From positions 558,001 to 622,000 of the forward strand of contig NZ_CP066356.1 in assembly GCF_023278185.1 (NCBI RefSeq): 64,000 nucleotides of DNA, given 5' to 3'. Origin of the DNA: Bradyrhizobium elkanii USDA 76 (GTDB taxonomy: Bacteria; Pseudomonadota; Alphaproteobacteria; Rhizobiales; Xanthobacteraceae). Numbering within the stretch: position 1 is the first letter of the stretch; every line of letters begins with the position of its first letter. The notes under the pieces were generated by a model. That model made no database searches. It was not told the DNA's origin and saw only the letters and a list, made by a program, of their open reading frames with translations. Both the position numbers and the translations under genes were made by a program. Positions 42,146-50,719 of this stretch are shown one piece after another.

Positions 42146-43105
42146 TTATTGCGGCTGGATGCCGGCCGCCTTGACCTCCGCCGACCAGCGCACGACCTCG
42201 CTCCTGACGAAGGCGCCGAACTCGGCCGGCGCCAGCGGCGCCACCATCACGCCGACATCGGCGAGCTTCTTCCTCGTCTCCGGCATCGCGAGGTATTTCG
42301 CACACTCGGCGTAGAGCTTGCTGACCACCGGTTCCGGTGTGCCGGCGGGCGCGAACAGGCCGTACCAGATCGTGGCCTCGAAGCCCGGCATCGCTTCGGC
42401 GAGCGCGGGCAGGCCGGGCGTCAGCTCGTTGCGGGCCGCCGACGTCACGGCGATGCCGCGCAAGGTACCGCCCTCCATCTGCGGGATCGCGACCGAGAAA
42501 TCGCCGAAGGTGAGATCGATCACCCCCGCCATCACGTCGGTCATTGCCTGCGGGACGCCGCGATAGGACGCCGCGATCAGCGACAGGCCGCCGCGCGATT
42601 GCAGCTGGGCGATCGAGATCTGCGAGGCTCCGGAGCCGTAGCCCGCGGTCAGGTTGGGATTGGCCTTGGCGTAGGCGAGGAACTGCGGCAGGTCCCTGGC
42701 CGCGAGCTTCGGATTGACCAGCAGCACCATCGCCGTCGTGGTGGTGCGGATCACGGGCGCAAAGTCCTTCACCGGGTCGTAGGGCAGGCTCTTCAGCGTC
42801 GCGACGTTGCTGGCATGGGTGGTGTTGGTGCCCATCAACAGTGTGTAGCCGTCGGGCGCGCTGCGGGCGACCTCCTGGGCGCCGATGCTGCCGAGCGCGC
42901 CGGCGCGGTTCTCGATCAGCACGGTCTGGCCGAACGCGTCCTGCAGATGCTGGCCGACCAGCCGCGCGACATTGTCGGGACCGGCGCCGGCCGGGAACGG
43001 CACGATGATCTTGAGCGGCCGTTGCGGGAAATCGTCGGCCGCGAAAGCCGGCAGGACCGGAAGCGTCGCAAGCAGGACGACGAGCAGCCCCAGCCGTAAC
43101 TTCAT
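42146..43105 (-). CDS. Tripartite tricarboxylate transporter binding protein (Bug/TctC family)
   Basis: A 319-residue periplasmic protein. A signal peptide ends PAFAADD, then the family opening FPQRPLKIIVPFPAGAGPDNVARL and RAGALGSIGAQEVARSAPDGYTLL. No TctA/TctB genes are present, as is usual for orphan Bug proteins. It is the first gene of the leftward operon; GGAGGGG precedes ATG 43105. The ligand is probably a carboxylic acid, and unknown. Confidence 0.9.
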   Translation of the reverse strand: MKLRLGLLVVLLATLPVLPAFAADDFPQRPLKIIVPFPAGAGPDNVARLVGQHLQDAFGQTVLIENRAGALGSIGAQEVARSAPDGYTLLMGTNTTHASNVATLKSLPYDPVKDFAPVIRTTTTAMVLLVNPKLAARDLPQFLAYAKANPNLTAGYGSGASQISIAQLQSRGGLSLIAASYRGVPQAMTDVMAGVIDLTFGDFSVAIPQMEGGTLRGIAVTSAARNELTPGLPALAEAMPGFEATIWYGLFAPAGTPEPVVSKLYAECAKYLAMPETRKKLADVGVMVAPLAPAEFGAFVRSEVVRWSAEVKAAGIQPQ

Positions 43106-43135
43106 CCCGGTCCCCTCCCGTGTCTGCTTTTGCAA

Positions 43136-43151
43136 ATTTATACGGACAAAT
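43136..43151. promoter_or_regulatory. GntR operator candidate 1
   Basis: ATTTATACGGACAAAT contains an imperfect dyad TTAT-ACGG-ACAA. It lies 31 bp upstream of the leftward Bug gene. Its reverse complement matches candidate 2 in 13 of 16 positions. Confidence 0.55.
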
Positions 43152-43200
43152 GGATCAGAAAGGCAAGCGTCAGGCCTGCCGGAATGTTGAGGTGCGTCAT

Positions 43201-43217
43201 ACTTATCCGTATAAATA
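43201..43217. promoter_or_regulatory. GntR operator candidate 2
   Basis: ACTTATCCGTATAAATA holds the near-palindrome TTAT-CCGT-ATAA. It lies 25 bp upstream of the rightward CMD gene, facing candidate 1. Confidence 0.55.
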
Positions 43218-43241
43218 GCCCATTCAGGGAGCCCGACGACG

Positions 43242-43631
43242 ATGGTGGACATCAGCGATCTCCATGCGCGCGGACTGCGCCGGCGCCAGAAGATGTTCGG
43301 CGAAGGCGATGTCGCCGAGCGGATGGCCGCTGCCGGCGATTTCGGCGCGCCGCTGCAAGACATCATCAATGCCTATGTCTATGGCGACGTCTGGGAGCGC
43401 AGCGGGCTGTCCGACCAGATCCGCAGCCTCGTGATGCTCGGCATCACCGCGGCGAGCAGCAAGCCGGCCGAGTTCCGCGTCCATGCCAAGGGTGCGCTGG
43501 CCAATGGCTGCACCGCCGCGCAGGTGCAGGACGTGCTGCTGCTGGTCGCGATGTATTGCGGCATTCCGGCCGCGATCGAGACCAGCAAGATCGCAGCCGA
43601 GGTGTTCGGCGAGGCGCCGCCGGAGGGGTAG
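43242..43631 (+). CDS. Carboxymuconolactone decarboxylase family protein
   Basis: A 129-residue CMD-domain protein. It has LSDQIRSLVMLGITAASSKPAEF, then HAKGALANGCTAAQVQDVLL, the helical pattern of PcaC. The Cys-x2-Cys redox motif of AhpD proteins is absent; one Cys (NGCTAAQ) and one at MYCGIPAA are present. It is the first gene of the rightward arm and precedes a PcaB-like lyase, so a carboxylactone decarboxylation is plausible. Confidence 0.88.
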   Translation: MVDISDLHARGLRRRQKMFGEGDVAERMAAAGDFGAPLQDIINAYVYGDVWERSGLSDQIRSLVMLGITAASSKPAEFRVHAKGALANGCTAAQVQDVLLLVAMYCGIPAAIETSKIAAEVFGEAPPEG

Positions 43632-43691
43632 GGCATAAGCCTCTGCCGTGATAGGGACGTTGCCGACCGCGACCGGCAACAGGATCTGCCC

Positions 43692-45053
43692 ATGTCCGCC
43701 TTCCCGACCTCGACCACCGTGCTCGATTCCGTGTTGTTTCGCGATGCCTTCGGCACGCGCGAGATGCGTGAGGTGTTTTCCGACCTGCGGCTGATCGAGC
43801 GCTACGCCGAAGTCGAAGTCGCGCTGGCGAAGGCCGAGGCGCGCTGCGGTGTGATCCCGGCGGAAGCGGCCGCGGAGATCGCAAAACGGACCGATGTTGC
43901 CGCGCTCGATTTCGATCTGCTGCGGCAGGAGACCGACGTGGTCGGCTACCCGATCCTGCCGCTGGTGCATCAGATGGCGAAGCAGTGCGGCGAGGCCGGC
44001 CGCTATGTGCATTGGGGCGCGACCACGCAGGACATCATGGACACCGCCGTGGTGCTGCAGCTGCGCGACGGATTGAAGATCATCGAGGACGACATCCCCG
44101 CGCTGCGCGGCATACTCGCCGACCTCTCGAAAACATACCGCGACACGCCGATGGCCGGCCGCACCCATCTGCAGCAGGCGCTGCCGGTGACGTTCGGCTA
44201 CAAGACCGCGATCTGGCTCGCCGCCTTCGATCGCCACGCCGCGCGGCTCGTGGAGCTGAAGCCGCGCGTGCTGGTCGGCCAGTTTGCCGGCGCCGCCGGC
44301 ACGCTGGCTTCGCTCGGTGACAAGGGATTCGAGGTCCAGCAGGCGCTGTGCGAGGAGCTCGGGCTCGGCGTGCCCGTCTCCACCTGGCATGTCGCGCGCG
44401 ACGGCCTGGCGGAAGCGGTGAATTTCCTCGCGCTGGTCACGGGAACGCTCGGCAAGATCGCGCTCGACATCATGATCATGGCGTCGACCGAGTTCGCCGA
44501 GGTCTACGAGCCGTTCGTGAAGGGGCGCGGCGCGTCCTCGACCATGCCGCAGAAGCGCAACCCGATCTCGTCGGAGCTGATGCTCGCCGCCGCCAAGGCG
44601 GTGCGCCAGCATGCCGGCCTGATGCTGGACGCGATGGTGCAGGATTTCGAGCGCGCCACCGGTCCGTGGCACGCCGAATGGATAGCGATCCCGGAAAGCT
44701 TCGTGCTGACCGCGGGCGCGCTGCACCAGGCGAGGTTCGCGCTTGGCGGCCTGATTGTCGATGAGCAGCGGATGGCCGACAATCTCGACATCAGCCGCGG
44801 GCTGATCGTGGCCGAAGCCGTGATGATGGGCCTCGCGCCCGCGATCGGCCGGCAGGAGGCGCATGACGTGGTCTACGACGCCTGCCGCGTCGCCAACGAC
44901 AAGGGCCTGACGCTGGCCGAGGCGCTGGCCGCGGATGATCGCGTTGCCAGCCGGGTCGATCGCGCGACGATCGACCGCCTCACCGCGCCGAAAAACTATC
45001 TCGGCCTCGCGCCCGAGATGGTCGACCGGGTGCTGGCCACGGTGAAGCGGTAA
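43692..45053 (+). CDS. Adenylosuccinate lyase/carboxymuconate cycloisomerase family protein (PcaB-like)
   Basis: A 453-residue member of the fumarase/aspartase superfamily. Motifs visible are HWGATTQDIMDTA, GRTHLQQALPVTFG and the signature loop GRGASSTMPQKRNP with the catalytic serine. The signature resembles 3-carboxy-cis,cis-muconate cycloisomerase and related lyases rather than purine PurB. A CMD protein sits 60 bp upstream, mirroring the pcaB-pcaC pairing, but other pca genes are absent, so the substrate may differ. Confidence 0.88.
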   Translation: MSAFPTSTTVLDSVLFRDAFGTREMREVFSDLRLIERYAEVEVALAKAEARCGVIPAEAAAEIAKRTDVAALDFDLLRQETDVVGYPILPLVHQMAKQCGEAGRYVHWGATTQDIMDTAVVLQLRDGLKIIEDDIPALRGILADLSKTYRDTPMAGRTHLQQALPVTFGYKTAIWLAAFDRHAARLVELKPRVLVGQFAGAAGTLASLGDKGFEVQQALCEELGLGVPVSTWHVARDGLAEAVNFLALVTGTLGKIALDIMIMASTEFAEVYEPFVKGRGASSTMPQKRNPISSELMLAAAKAVRQHAGLMLDAMVQDFERATGPWHAEWIAIPESFVLTAGALHQARFALGGLIVDEQRMADNLDISRGLIVAEAVMMGLAPAIGRQEAHDVVYDACRVANDKGLTLAEALAADDRVASRVDRATIDRLTAPKNYLGLAPEMVDRVLATVKR

Positions 45054-45167
45054 GATTCGAGGCAATTGCTCGCCGTCGCGTGATCGGGCGCGGCGGCCAG
45101 GAACCTTGCGAATGCGGATCGAATTGGACTACGAATCCCGAGAGTTCCTCAAACGACACGGCGCTTC

Positions 45168-46424
45168 ATGACCGCACATCAACGCAACCTTTCCGCCTCG
45201 ATCGATCCCGTCAAGCTCGATCGGCTCGCCGAAGTCGCGATCAAGGTCGGCCTGCAGCTGCAGCCGGGGCAAGATCTGCTGCTGACCGCGCCTGCCGCGG
45301 CGATGCCGCTGGTGCGGCGGGTGGTGGAGCATGCCTACAAGGCCGGTGCTGGTCTCGTGACCCCGTTCTTCTCGGACGAAGAGCTCACGCTGGCGCGCTA
45401 CCGTTACGGCAACGATGCGAGTTTCGATCGCGCTGCAAGCTGGCTCTATGAGGGCATGGCGAAGGCGTTCGGCGCCAACACCGCGCGGCTTGCGATCGTC
45501 GGCGACAATCCGATGCTGCTGTCGGGCGAAGACCCGGTCAAGGTGGCGCGCGCCAGCAAGGCCAATTCGATCGCCTACCAGCCGGCGCTGGAGAAGATCG
45601 TCAATTTCGACACCAACTGGAACATCATCGCCTATCCGAGCACGTCCTGGGCCAAGCAGGTGTTCCCCGACGATGCCGAGGACGTCGCGGTAGCCAAGCT
45701 TGCGGATGCGATCTTCGCCGCCTCCCGGGTCGATCAGGATGGCGCCGTCGCCGCCTGGGCACAGCACAATGCGAAGCTCCGCGAGCGCACCGAATGGCTG
45801 AACGGCCAGCGCTTCCACGCGCTGAAATATTCCGGACCCGGCATGGACCTCACGATTGGCCTCGCCGACGGTCATGAATGGGAAGGCGGAGCGTCGACCG
45901 CCAAGAACGGTATCGTCTGCAATGCCAACATCCCGACCGAGGAAGTCTTCACCACCCCGCACTGCCGCCGCGTCTCAGGCCACGTCGTCAGTTCCAAGCC
46001 GCTGTCCTATCAGGGCACGCTGATCGACAATATCTCGGTCAAGTTCGAGGAAGGCCGCATCGTCGAGGCCAAGGCCTCGCGCGGCGAGGAAGTGCTGAAG
46101 AAGGTGCTCGACACCGACGAGGGCGCGCGCCGCCTCGGCGAGGTCGCGCTGGTGCCGCATTCCTCGCCGATTTCGAAGAGCGGGCTGTTGTTCTTCAACA
46201 CGCTGTTCGACGAGAACGCCGCCTCGCACATCGCGCTCGGCCAGTGCTACTCGAAATGCTTCGTTAATGGCGACAAGCTGACGCCGCAGCAGATCGCCGA
46301 GCAGGGCGGCAACAAGAGCCTGATCCATATCGACTGGATGATCGGCTCCGCCCACACCGACATCGACGGCATCCACGCCGACGGCCGCAGCGTGCCGGTG
46401 TTCCGCAAGGGCGAGTGGGCGTAA
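45168..46424 (+). CDS. M29-family aminopeptidase
   Basis: A 418-residue metallopeptidase of the AmpS/PepS/aminopeptidase T family. Metal-site motifs are NANIPTEEVFTTPH, GEVALVPHSSPIS, LFDENAASHIALGQCYS and HIDWMIGS. No signal peptide is seen, so it is cytoplasmic. It lies 114 bp after the lyase and may be part of the same GntR-controlled transcript, where it could release an amino acid or hydrolyse an amide intermediate (inference). Confidence 0.92.
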   Translation: MTAHQRNLSASIDPVKLDRLAEVAIKVGLQLQPGQDLLLTAPAAAMPLVRRVVEHAYKAGAGLVTPFFSDEELTLARYRYGNDASFDRAASWLYEGMAKAFGANTARLAIVGDNPMLLSGEDPVKVARASKANSIAYQPALEKIVNFDTNWNIIAYPSTSWAKQVFPDDAEDVAVAKLADAIFAASRVDQDGAVAAWAQHNAKLRERTEWLNGQRFHALKYSGPGMDLTIGLADGHEWEGGASTAKNGIVCNANIPTEEVFTTPHCRRVSGHVVSSKPLSYQGTLIDNISVKFEEGRIVEAKASRGEEVLKKVLDTDEGARRLGEVALVPHSSPISKSGLLFFNTLFDENAASHIALGQCYSKCFVNGDKLTPQQIAEQGGNKSLIHIDWMIGSAHTDIDGIHADGRSVPVFRKGEWA

Positions 46425-46446
46425 GGGGCGACTGCCCAGTCAGTCC

Positions 46447-46575
46447 CGTCATCCCCGCGCAAAGGCTTCGCCTTTGTCGCCGGAGGTGCGAGCGGAGCGA
46501 GCCTCGAGGGATGCACGGCCCCGCCGGTGGCCGTCGACCCTTCGAGACGCGCTACGCGCTCCTCAGGGTGACGGG
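46447..46575 (-). repeat. Intergenic repeat family F, copy 2 (inverted)
   Basis: GTCATCCCCGCGCAAAGGC to CCTCAGGGTGAC is the reverse-orientation relative of 1903-2036. It fills most of the gap between two convergent genes. Confidence 0.6.
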
Positions 46576-46612
46576 CCTAAATTTGCCGTTGTCGGACTTG
46601 TGCTGCAGGGCT

Positions 46613-47545
46613 CTACTGAAACCGCCGCTCGCGCGCGGCGATCAATTCGCCTCGCGTGGCGCTGAAGCGGCAGGTCTCGTGCTGGGGCCGGAAGCCGAGC
46701 CGGCGATAGATCTTCAGCGCGGGCGCGTTGCGGCTCGAGACGTTGAGCCAGCAGGGGTGCTCGATCGAGACGTCGTGCGCAGCCAACACGCGATAGACCA
46801 GCAGCTGGCCGAGCCCGCGTCCCTGCCGCACCGGATCGACGGCGACCGACTCGATCCACATCGAGTTCCGTTCCGACTCCGTCAGGCAGAAGCCCGACAT
46901 CTGTCCATCCTCCGACGCGATCCAGACTTCGCTCTCGGTCAGGACCTGCGCCATCTCCTCCGGCGAATACAGGCGGAAGGCGGCGTCCGAGGCATAGGCG
47001 GCATTGTGGATGCGCGCGACCTCGCCCGCGCAGGCGGTGACGTCGCTGACCTGCTCGATGGTGGCGCGCGCGGCCGCGAGCGTGCGCGCTGGCTGCAACG
47101 GCTCGACGCACTTCATCCCGATCTCGGACTCGACATGAACAAAGCCGAAAGCCGCCACGAAGGCCATACCCGCAGGCCAGTCGCTGCTCACCAGCGTCTG
47201 CACGGTGAGACCGGGATCGGCGTCGATCGCAAGCACCTCGTCGAACAGCGCGAGGCCAATCCGGTGGCGCCGCATCTCGGGCGCCACGACGATCTTGAGG
47301 AACCGGGAATGGTGCGCGCCCTGGTCGCGCAACGACGACTCGGCGAGGCCGCAGAGCAGGCCATCGCGCTCGGCAACACGAAAGTCCCGCCCGCCGCGGT
47401 TCTGCGGCAGCTTCAGGAACTGGGACCATTGCGGCAGCGTGACAGGGCCTAGCCGCGGTTCCACCGCAGCTGCCTTTGCGTAAAGTTCGACCACCGCTTC
47501 CGCATCAGCCTCTCGAAGCGGCCGGATGGTGATGCCGTCATCCAT
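46613..47545 (-). CDS. GNAT acetyltransferase with two tandem domains
   Basis: A 310-residue protein. The N-terminal half starts ITIRPLREADAEAVVELYAK and has a weak acetyl-CoA loop (VAPEMRRHRIGLALF). The C-terminal half has a good one (VAVDPVRQGRGLGQLLVYRV) and ends with RNAPALKIYRRLGF. The tandem layout resembles mycothiol-synthase-like acyltransferases, of which only one half is usually active. Substrate is unknown. Confidence 0.87.
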   Translation of the reverse strand: MDDGITIRPLREADAEAVVELYAKAAAVEPRLGPVTLPQWSQFLKLPQNRGGRDFRVAERDGLLCGLAESSLRDQGAHHSRFLKIVVAPEMRRHRIGLALFDEVLAIDADPGLTVQTLVSSDWPAGMAFVAAFGFVHVESEIGMKCVEPLQPARTLAAARATIEQVSDVTACAGEVARIHNAAYASDAAFRLYSPEEMAQVLTESEVWIASEDGQMSGFCLTESERNSMWIESVAVDPVRQGRGLGQLLVYRVLAAHDVSIEHPCWLNVSSRNAPALKIYRRLGFRPQHETCRFSATRGELIAARERRFQ

Positions 47546-47556
47546 GAGTCGGAAGC

Positions 47557-48609
47557 TTACCCGATATCGAGCCGATAGACATCCTTTGCCGTCTTCAGGA
47601 ACAACGCCGTCTTTTCGGCTTCGCTATATTGTGATGCAAGGCGTTTAAAGGTGTTGAAGATGACCTGATAACTGCATTGCCCCTTATCAGGTGGGAAGTT
47701 GCTCTCGAACATGCAACGGTCCGGACCGAACGCCTCGATGCAGGTCTCGACATAAGGCCGCCAGGCGGCGGCGAGTTCCTCCGACGAGGGCGGCCTGGGG
47801 CGGAGGTGGAAGTCGTAGCCGAGCAGGCACATCGCCAGCCCGCCGAGCTTGACCACCACATTCGGGCATTGGGCGATCTCCAGGATCGACGCCTTCCAGA
47901 CCGGAAAGGTTTCCGCGCGCTTGCCGGCGAAGCGGCCGGTGCCGACCGGGCCGCCGCAATGGTCGAGCACGATCCTGGTATCGGGAAAGGCGCGAGCGAG
48001 GTCGGTCAGCTCGCCGATCTGCGGGTGGAACAACCAGGCATCGAAACTGAGGCCGAGCGGCGCCAGGCAGGCGAACCCCCTACGAAAGGTGGAGTCCAGC
48101 AGAATGCCCTTCGGCCGGTTCGCGTACATGTGGGCGACGTTGGGGTCCTCGTCCCATGCCGAGGAGTGGCGGATGCCGCGGAACCGGCCGTTGCCGGCGG
48201 CAATCTCCGCCTCCAGCACCGCCTTGGCCTGATCGCCGATCAGAAGGTTAACGTGGCTGACGATGCCGGCGCAGATCGCCGCCTTGCCGTAGCCGCCACT
48301 CGCCGCCATCGCGGCGACGCCGTTGGCAAACTCGACCTCGCCAACCGGACGGAACGCCTCCGGGCCGTCGGCGCGGTACATCGACCGGCAGTCGACATAG
48401 ACGGTGGCCACGATGTTGTGGCCGGACGCGATGTCGTCGGACATCTCCTCGATCAGATAGCGAAGCCCGCCGCGATCCCAGAGATGGTGATGCGGATCGA
48501 CGATCGGACGGGCCGGATCGATGATCTCCTCTGTGTATTGGGCAAGCCAGTCTTCGCGCGGGTTGGCATAGAGCCCGCTGGCGGAGGCGGGCAGAGTGCT
48601 GGCAACCAT
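47557..48609 (-). CDS. Amidohydrolase family protein (COG3618 type)
   Basis: A 350-residue TIM-barrel metal hydrolase. The N-terminal motif is IVDPHHHLWDRGGLRYL (H40-H42), then GIRHSSAWDED, LDHCGGPVG and MFESNFPPDKG. The family includes lactonases and decarboxylases acting on cyclic or aromatic carboxylates. It lies between the GNAT and MBL-fold genes on the same strand, possibly one transcript. Confidence 0.9.
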   Translation of the reverse strand: MVASTLPASASGLYANPREDWLAQYTEEIIDPARPIVDPHHHLWDRGGLRYLIEEMSDDIASGHNIVATVYVDCRSMYRADGPEAFRPVGEVEFANGVAAMAASGGYGKAAICAGIVSHVNLLIGDQAKAVLEAEIAAGNGRFRGIRHSSAWDEDPNVAHMYANRPKGILLDSTFRRGFACLAPLGLSFDAWLFHPQIGELTDLARAFPDTRIVLDHCGGPVGTGRFAGKRAETFPVWKASILEIAQCPNVVVKLGGLAMCLLGYDFHLRPRPPSSEELAAAWRPYVETCIEAFGPDRCMFESNFPPDKGQCSYQVIFNTFKRLASQYSEAEKTALFLKTAKDVYRLDIG

Positions 48610-48654
48610 CGATTTTCACTCCCGTTTGGTTTTGCTTCTTCTTGAACAGAGACC

Positions 48655-49470
48655 TCACACCCCGTCGAGGATGATCACCGTCGGCGTCGCCGGCAGGGTG
48701 TCGCGCGAAATCCGCAGGGTGCGCTCGCCGCCGCGGCGATCGATCTCGAACTGCTGGCCGATCAGGCGCATGAACTCGTCGAGCGGGGTGGCGAAGCGGT
48801 GCATCGGCAGCACGACGGCGGCGCGCAATCGCCTGGTGATCTCGGAGATGCCGTCGAGCGACATCGTATAGGTGCCGTCGATCGGCACCATCACGATGTC
48901 GAGCCGGCCGATCGCGGCGAAATGGCTGTCGTCGAGCTTGACGTGGAGGTGGCCGAGATGGCCGATGCAGAGGCCGGCGACCTCGAAGATGAAGATCGAA
49001 TTGCCGTCCTTGATCATCTCGCCGCCGGCGTCTTCGCCCCAGTAGCGGCTGATATCGGTGGTGACGTTGCGGATATAGACGTCGCCGATGCGCTCAGCGT
49101 AATGCGCGGCCTGGCCGTTCTCGCCCCAGCCATGCAGCACGTGGGGAATCTTGGGGTCGGGAAACAGCGTGTAATGGGTCGCGTGGGCCCGGTTCATGGT
49201 CGCGACGTCGGGCAGCCGCCCGGTCCGATAGACGCCGTTATAGTCGGTCGCGATCCGGATGCCGCCGGGCGTGTCGATATAGTAGGTCGAATGGCCGGCA
49301 TAGGTGATCGCGACCTCGTCGGCTTTGGCTGCGACGCGCCGGTAGTTCACCGGGAAGGCGCGCAGCGGCGCATTGGCCATCGCCAGGCATTCGCTGCGCT
49401 GGGCGTCCTGCGCGAAGGCGTGACTGGTGAACGTTCCCAGCAAGACGAGCGCGGCGAGCAATCTCAGCAT
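48655..49470 (-). CDS. MBL-fold metallohydrolase, exported (UlaG-like)
   Basis: A 271-residue protein with a signal peptide (MLRLLAALVLLGTFTSHAFAQ). The fold is suggested by ITYAGHSTYYIDTPGGIRIATDY and GHLGHLHVKLD, with VVLPMHRF near the C-terminus. The canonical HxHxDH is replaced (HATHYT), so metal binding may be altered. It is the first gene before the amidohydrolase, 45 bp apart. Confidence 0.82.
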   Translation of the reverse strand: MLRLLAALVLLGTFTSHAFAQDAQRSECLAMANAPLRAFPVNYRRVAAKADEVAITYAGHSTYYIDTPGGIRIATDYNGVYRTGRLPDVATMNRAHATHYTLFPDPKIPHVLHGWGENGQAAHYAERIGDVYIRNVTTDISRYWGEDAGGEMIKDGNSIFIFEVAGLCIGHLGHLHVKLDDSHFAAIGRLDIVMVPIDGTYTMSLDGISEITRRLRAAVVLPMHRFATPLDEFMRLIGQQFEIDRRGGERTLRISRDTLPATPTVIILDGV

Positions 49471-49654
49471 GACGTGTTCCGCCTTCTTCCGCCTTCGGCG
49501 ATATCCGCCGAGGTGAGATTATCGCGCAATCGGCGCGCCGTCATGATGAGGTCGGCGCATCGCTCCATGGCGCTGATTGCAACGCGATCCGGCGGATTGT
49601 TGCGTCGAGACGCGCTAGGATGCCGCGCAGACAACCAGGATCAGGGAGTTATGC

Positions 49655-50599
49655 GTGACTGACACTGCCTCCGCGCCGCGCGCGCCTTCGACCAGGCGGC
49701 TCGAACCAGTGCGCCATGTCGACGCTGGCGTGCTCAACATCGCCTATTACGAGGCTGGTCCGGCCGCCGGGCCGGCCGTGATGCTGATGCACGGCTTCCC
49801 CTACGACATCCACTCCTATGTGGACGTCGCGCCTGCGCTGGCGGCGCAGGGCTGTCGGGTCATCGTGCCCTATCTGCGCGGCTACGGACCGACGGCGTTC
49901 CGCGACAAGGCGACGCCACGTTCGGGCGAGCAGGCGGCGGTCGGGGCCGACATGATGGCGCTGATGGACGCGCTCGGCATCGAGCGCGCGGTGTTCGCCG
50001 GCTATGACTGGGGCGGCCGCGCCGCATCGATCGGTGCGGCGCTGTGGCCGCAGCGATGCATCGGACTCGTCTGCACCAACGGCTACATGATCCAGGACAT
50101 CGCGCATGCAATGGTGCCGGCGCCGCCGGATCGCGAGGTGGCGCTGTGGTACCAGTACTACTTCCAGCTCGAGCGGGGGCGGGCGGGGCTCGCCGCCAAC
50201 CGGCGCGGCATCGCCAAAATCCTGTGGTCGCAATGGTCGCCGAGCTGGGCGTTCAACGACGCCTGCTTCGAGCGGACTGCGGTCGCGTTCGACAATCCTG
50301 ATTATGTCGACGTCGTGATCCACAGTTATCGGCACCGCTACGGCGTGGTCGATGGGGATCCGCAATATGCGGATTTGCAGCGGCGGCTCGACATATTGCC
50401 TGTCATCAGGGTCCCCGCCATCTCGCTCGACGGCGCCGACGACGGCGTGACGTTCGCGACCGACGGCAGTCGCACCGCGGCCAAGTACACCCGCCGCCTG
50501 GCCCATCGCCTGATTCCGCATGCCGGCCACAATCTGCCGCGGGAAGCGCCCGAGGCGTTTGCCGCCGCAGTGCTGGAGGTGATGAAGGCTAAAGCATGA
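49655..50599 (+). CDS. Alpha/beta hydrolase with Asp nucleophile (epoxide-hydrolase-like)
   Basis: A 314-residue hydrolase. HGFPYD (46-51) is the oxyanion loop; GYDWGG places nucleophile D118, the type used by epoxide hydrolases and dehalogenases; the catalytic histidine is in IPHAGHNLPREAPEAF. The start is GTG at 49655; an ATG four bases earlier is out of frame and stops at once. The stop codon TGA is supplied by a palindromic repeat. Confidence 0.9.
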   Translation: MTDTASAPRAPSTRRLEPVRHVDAGVLNIAYYEAGPAAGPAVMLMHGFPYDIHSYVDVAPALAAQGCRVIVPYLRGYGPTAFRDKATPRSGEQAAVGADMMALMDALGIERAVFAGYDWGGRAASIGAALWPQRCIGLVCTNGYMIQDIAHAMVPAPPDREVALWYQYYFQLERGRAGLAANRRGIAKILWSQWSPSWAFNDACFERTAVAFDNPDYVDVVIHSYRHRYGVVDGDPQYADLQRRLDILPVIRVPAISLDGADDGVTFATDGSRTAAKYTRRLAHRLIPHAGHNLPREAPEAFAAAVLEVMKAKA

Positions 50600-50719
50600 T
50601 CCGGAAAAGTGCGAAGCGGTTTTCCCGCGCGACAAACGCGGGACGCGTTTGCGCGGAGATCATGCTCAAACAAGGAACTAGAGCGCGATGATGATTCAAT
50701 CTAAGCTCATCGCGCTTTA
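50594..50719. repeat. Palindromic repeat family D, copy 1
   Basis: GCATGATCCGGAAAAGTG through AGATCATGCTC forms one hairpin, and GAGCGCGATGA...TCATCGCGCTT a second. The repeat occupies the whole convergent gap and supplies the TGA of the hydrolase (50597-50599) and the TAA of the ABC permease (50717-50719, minus strand). Confidence 0.8.
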
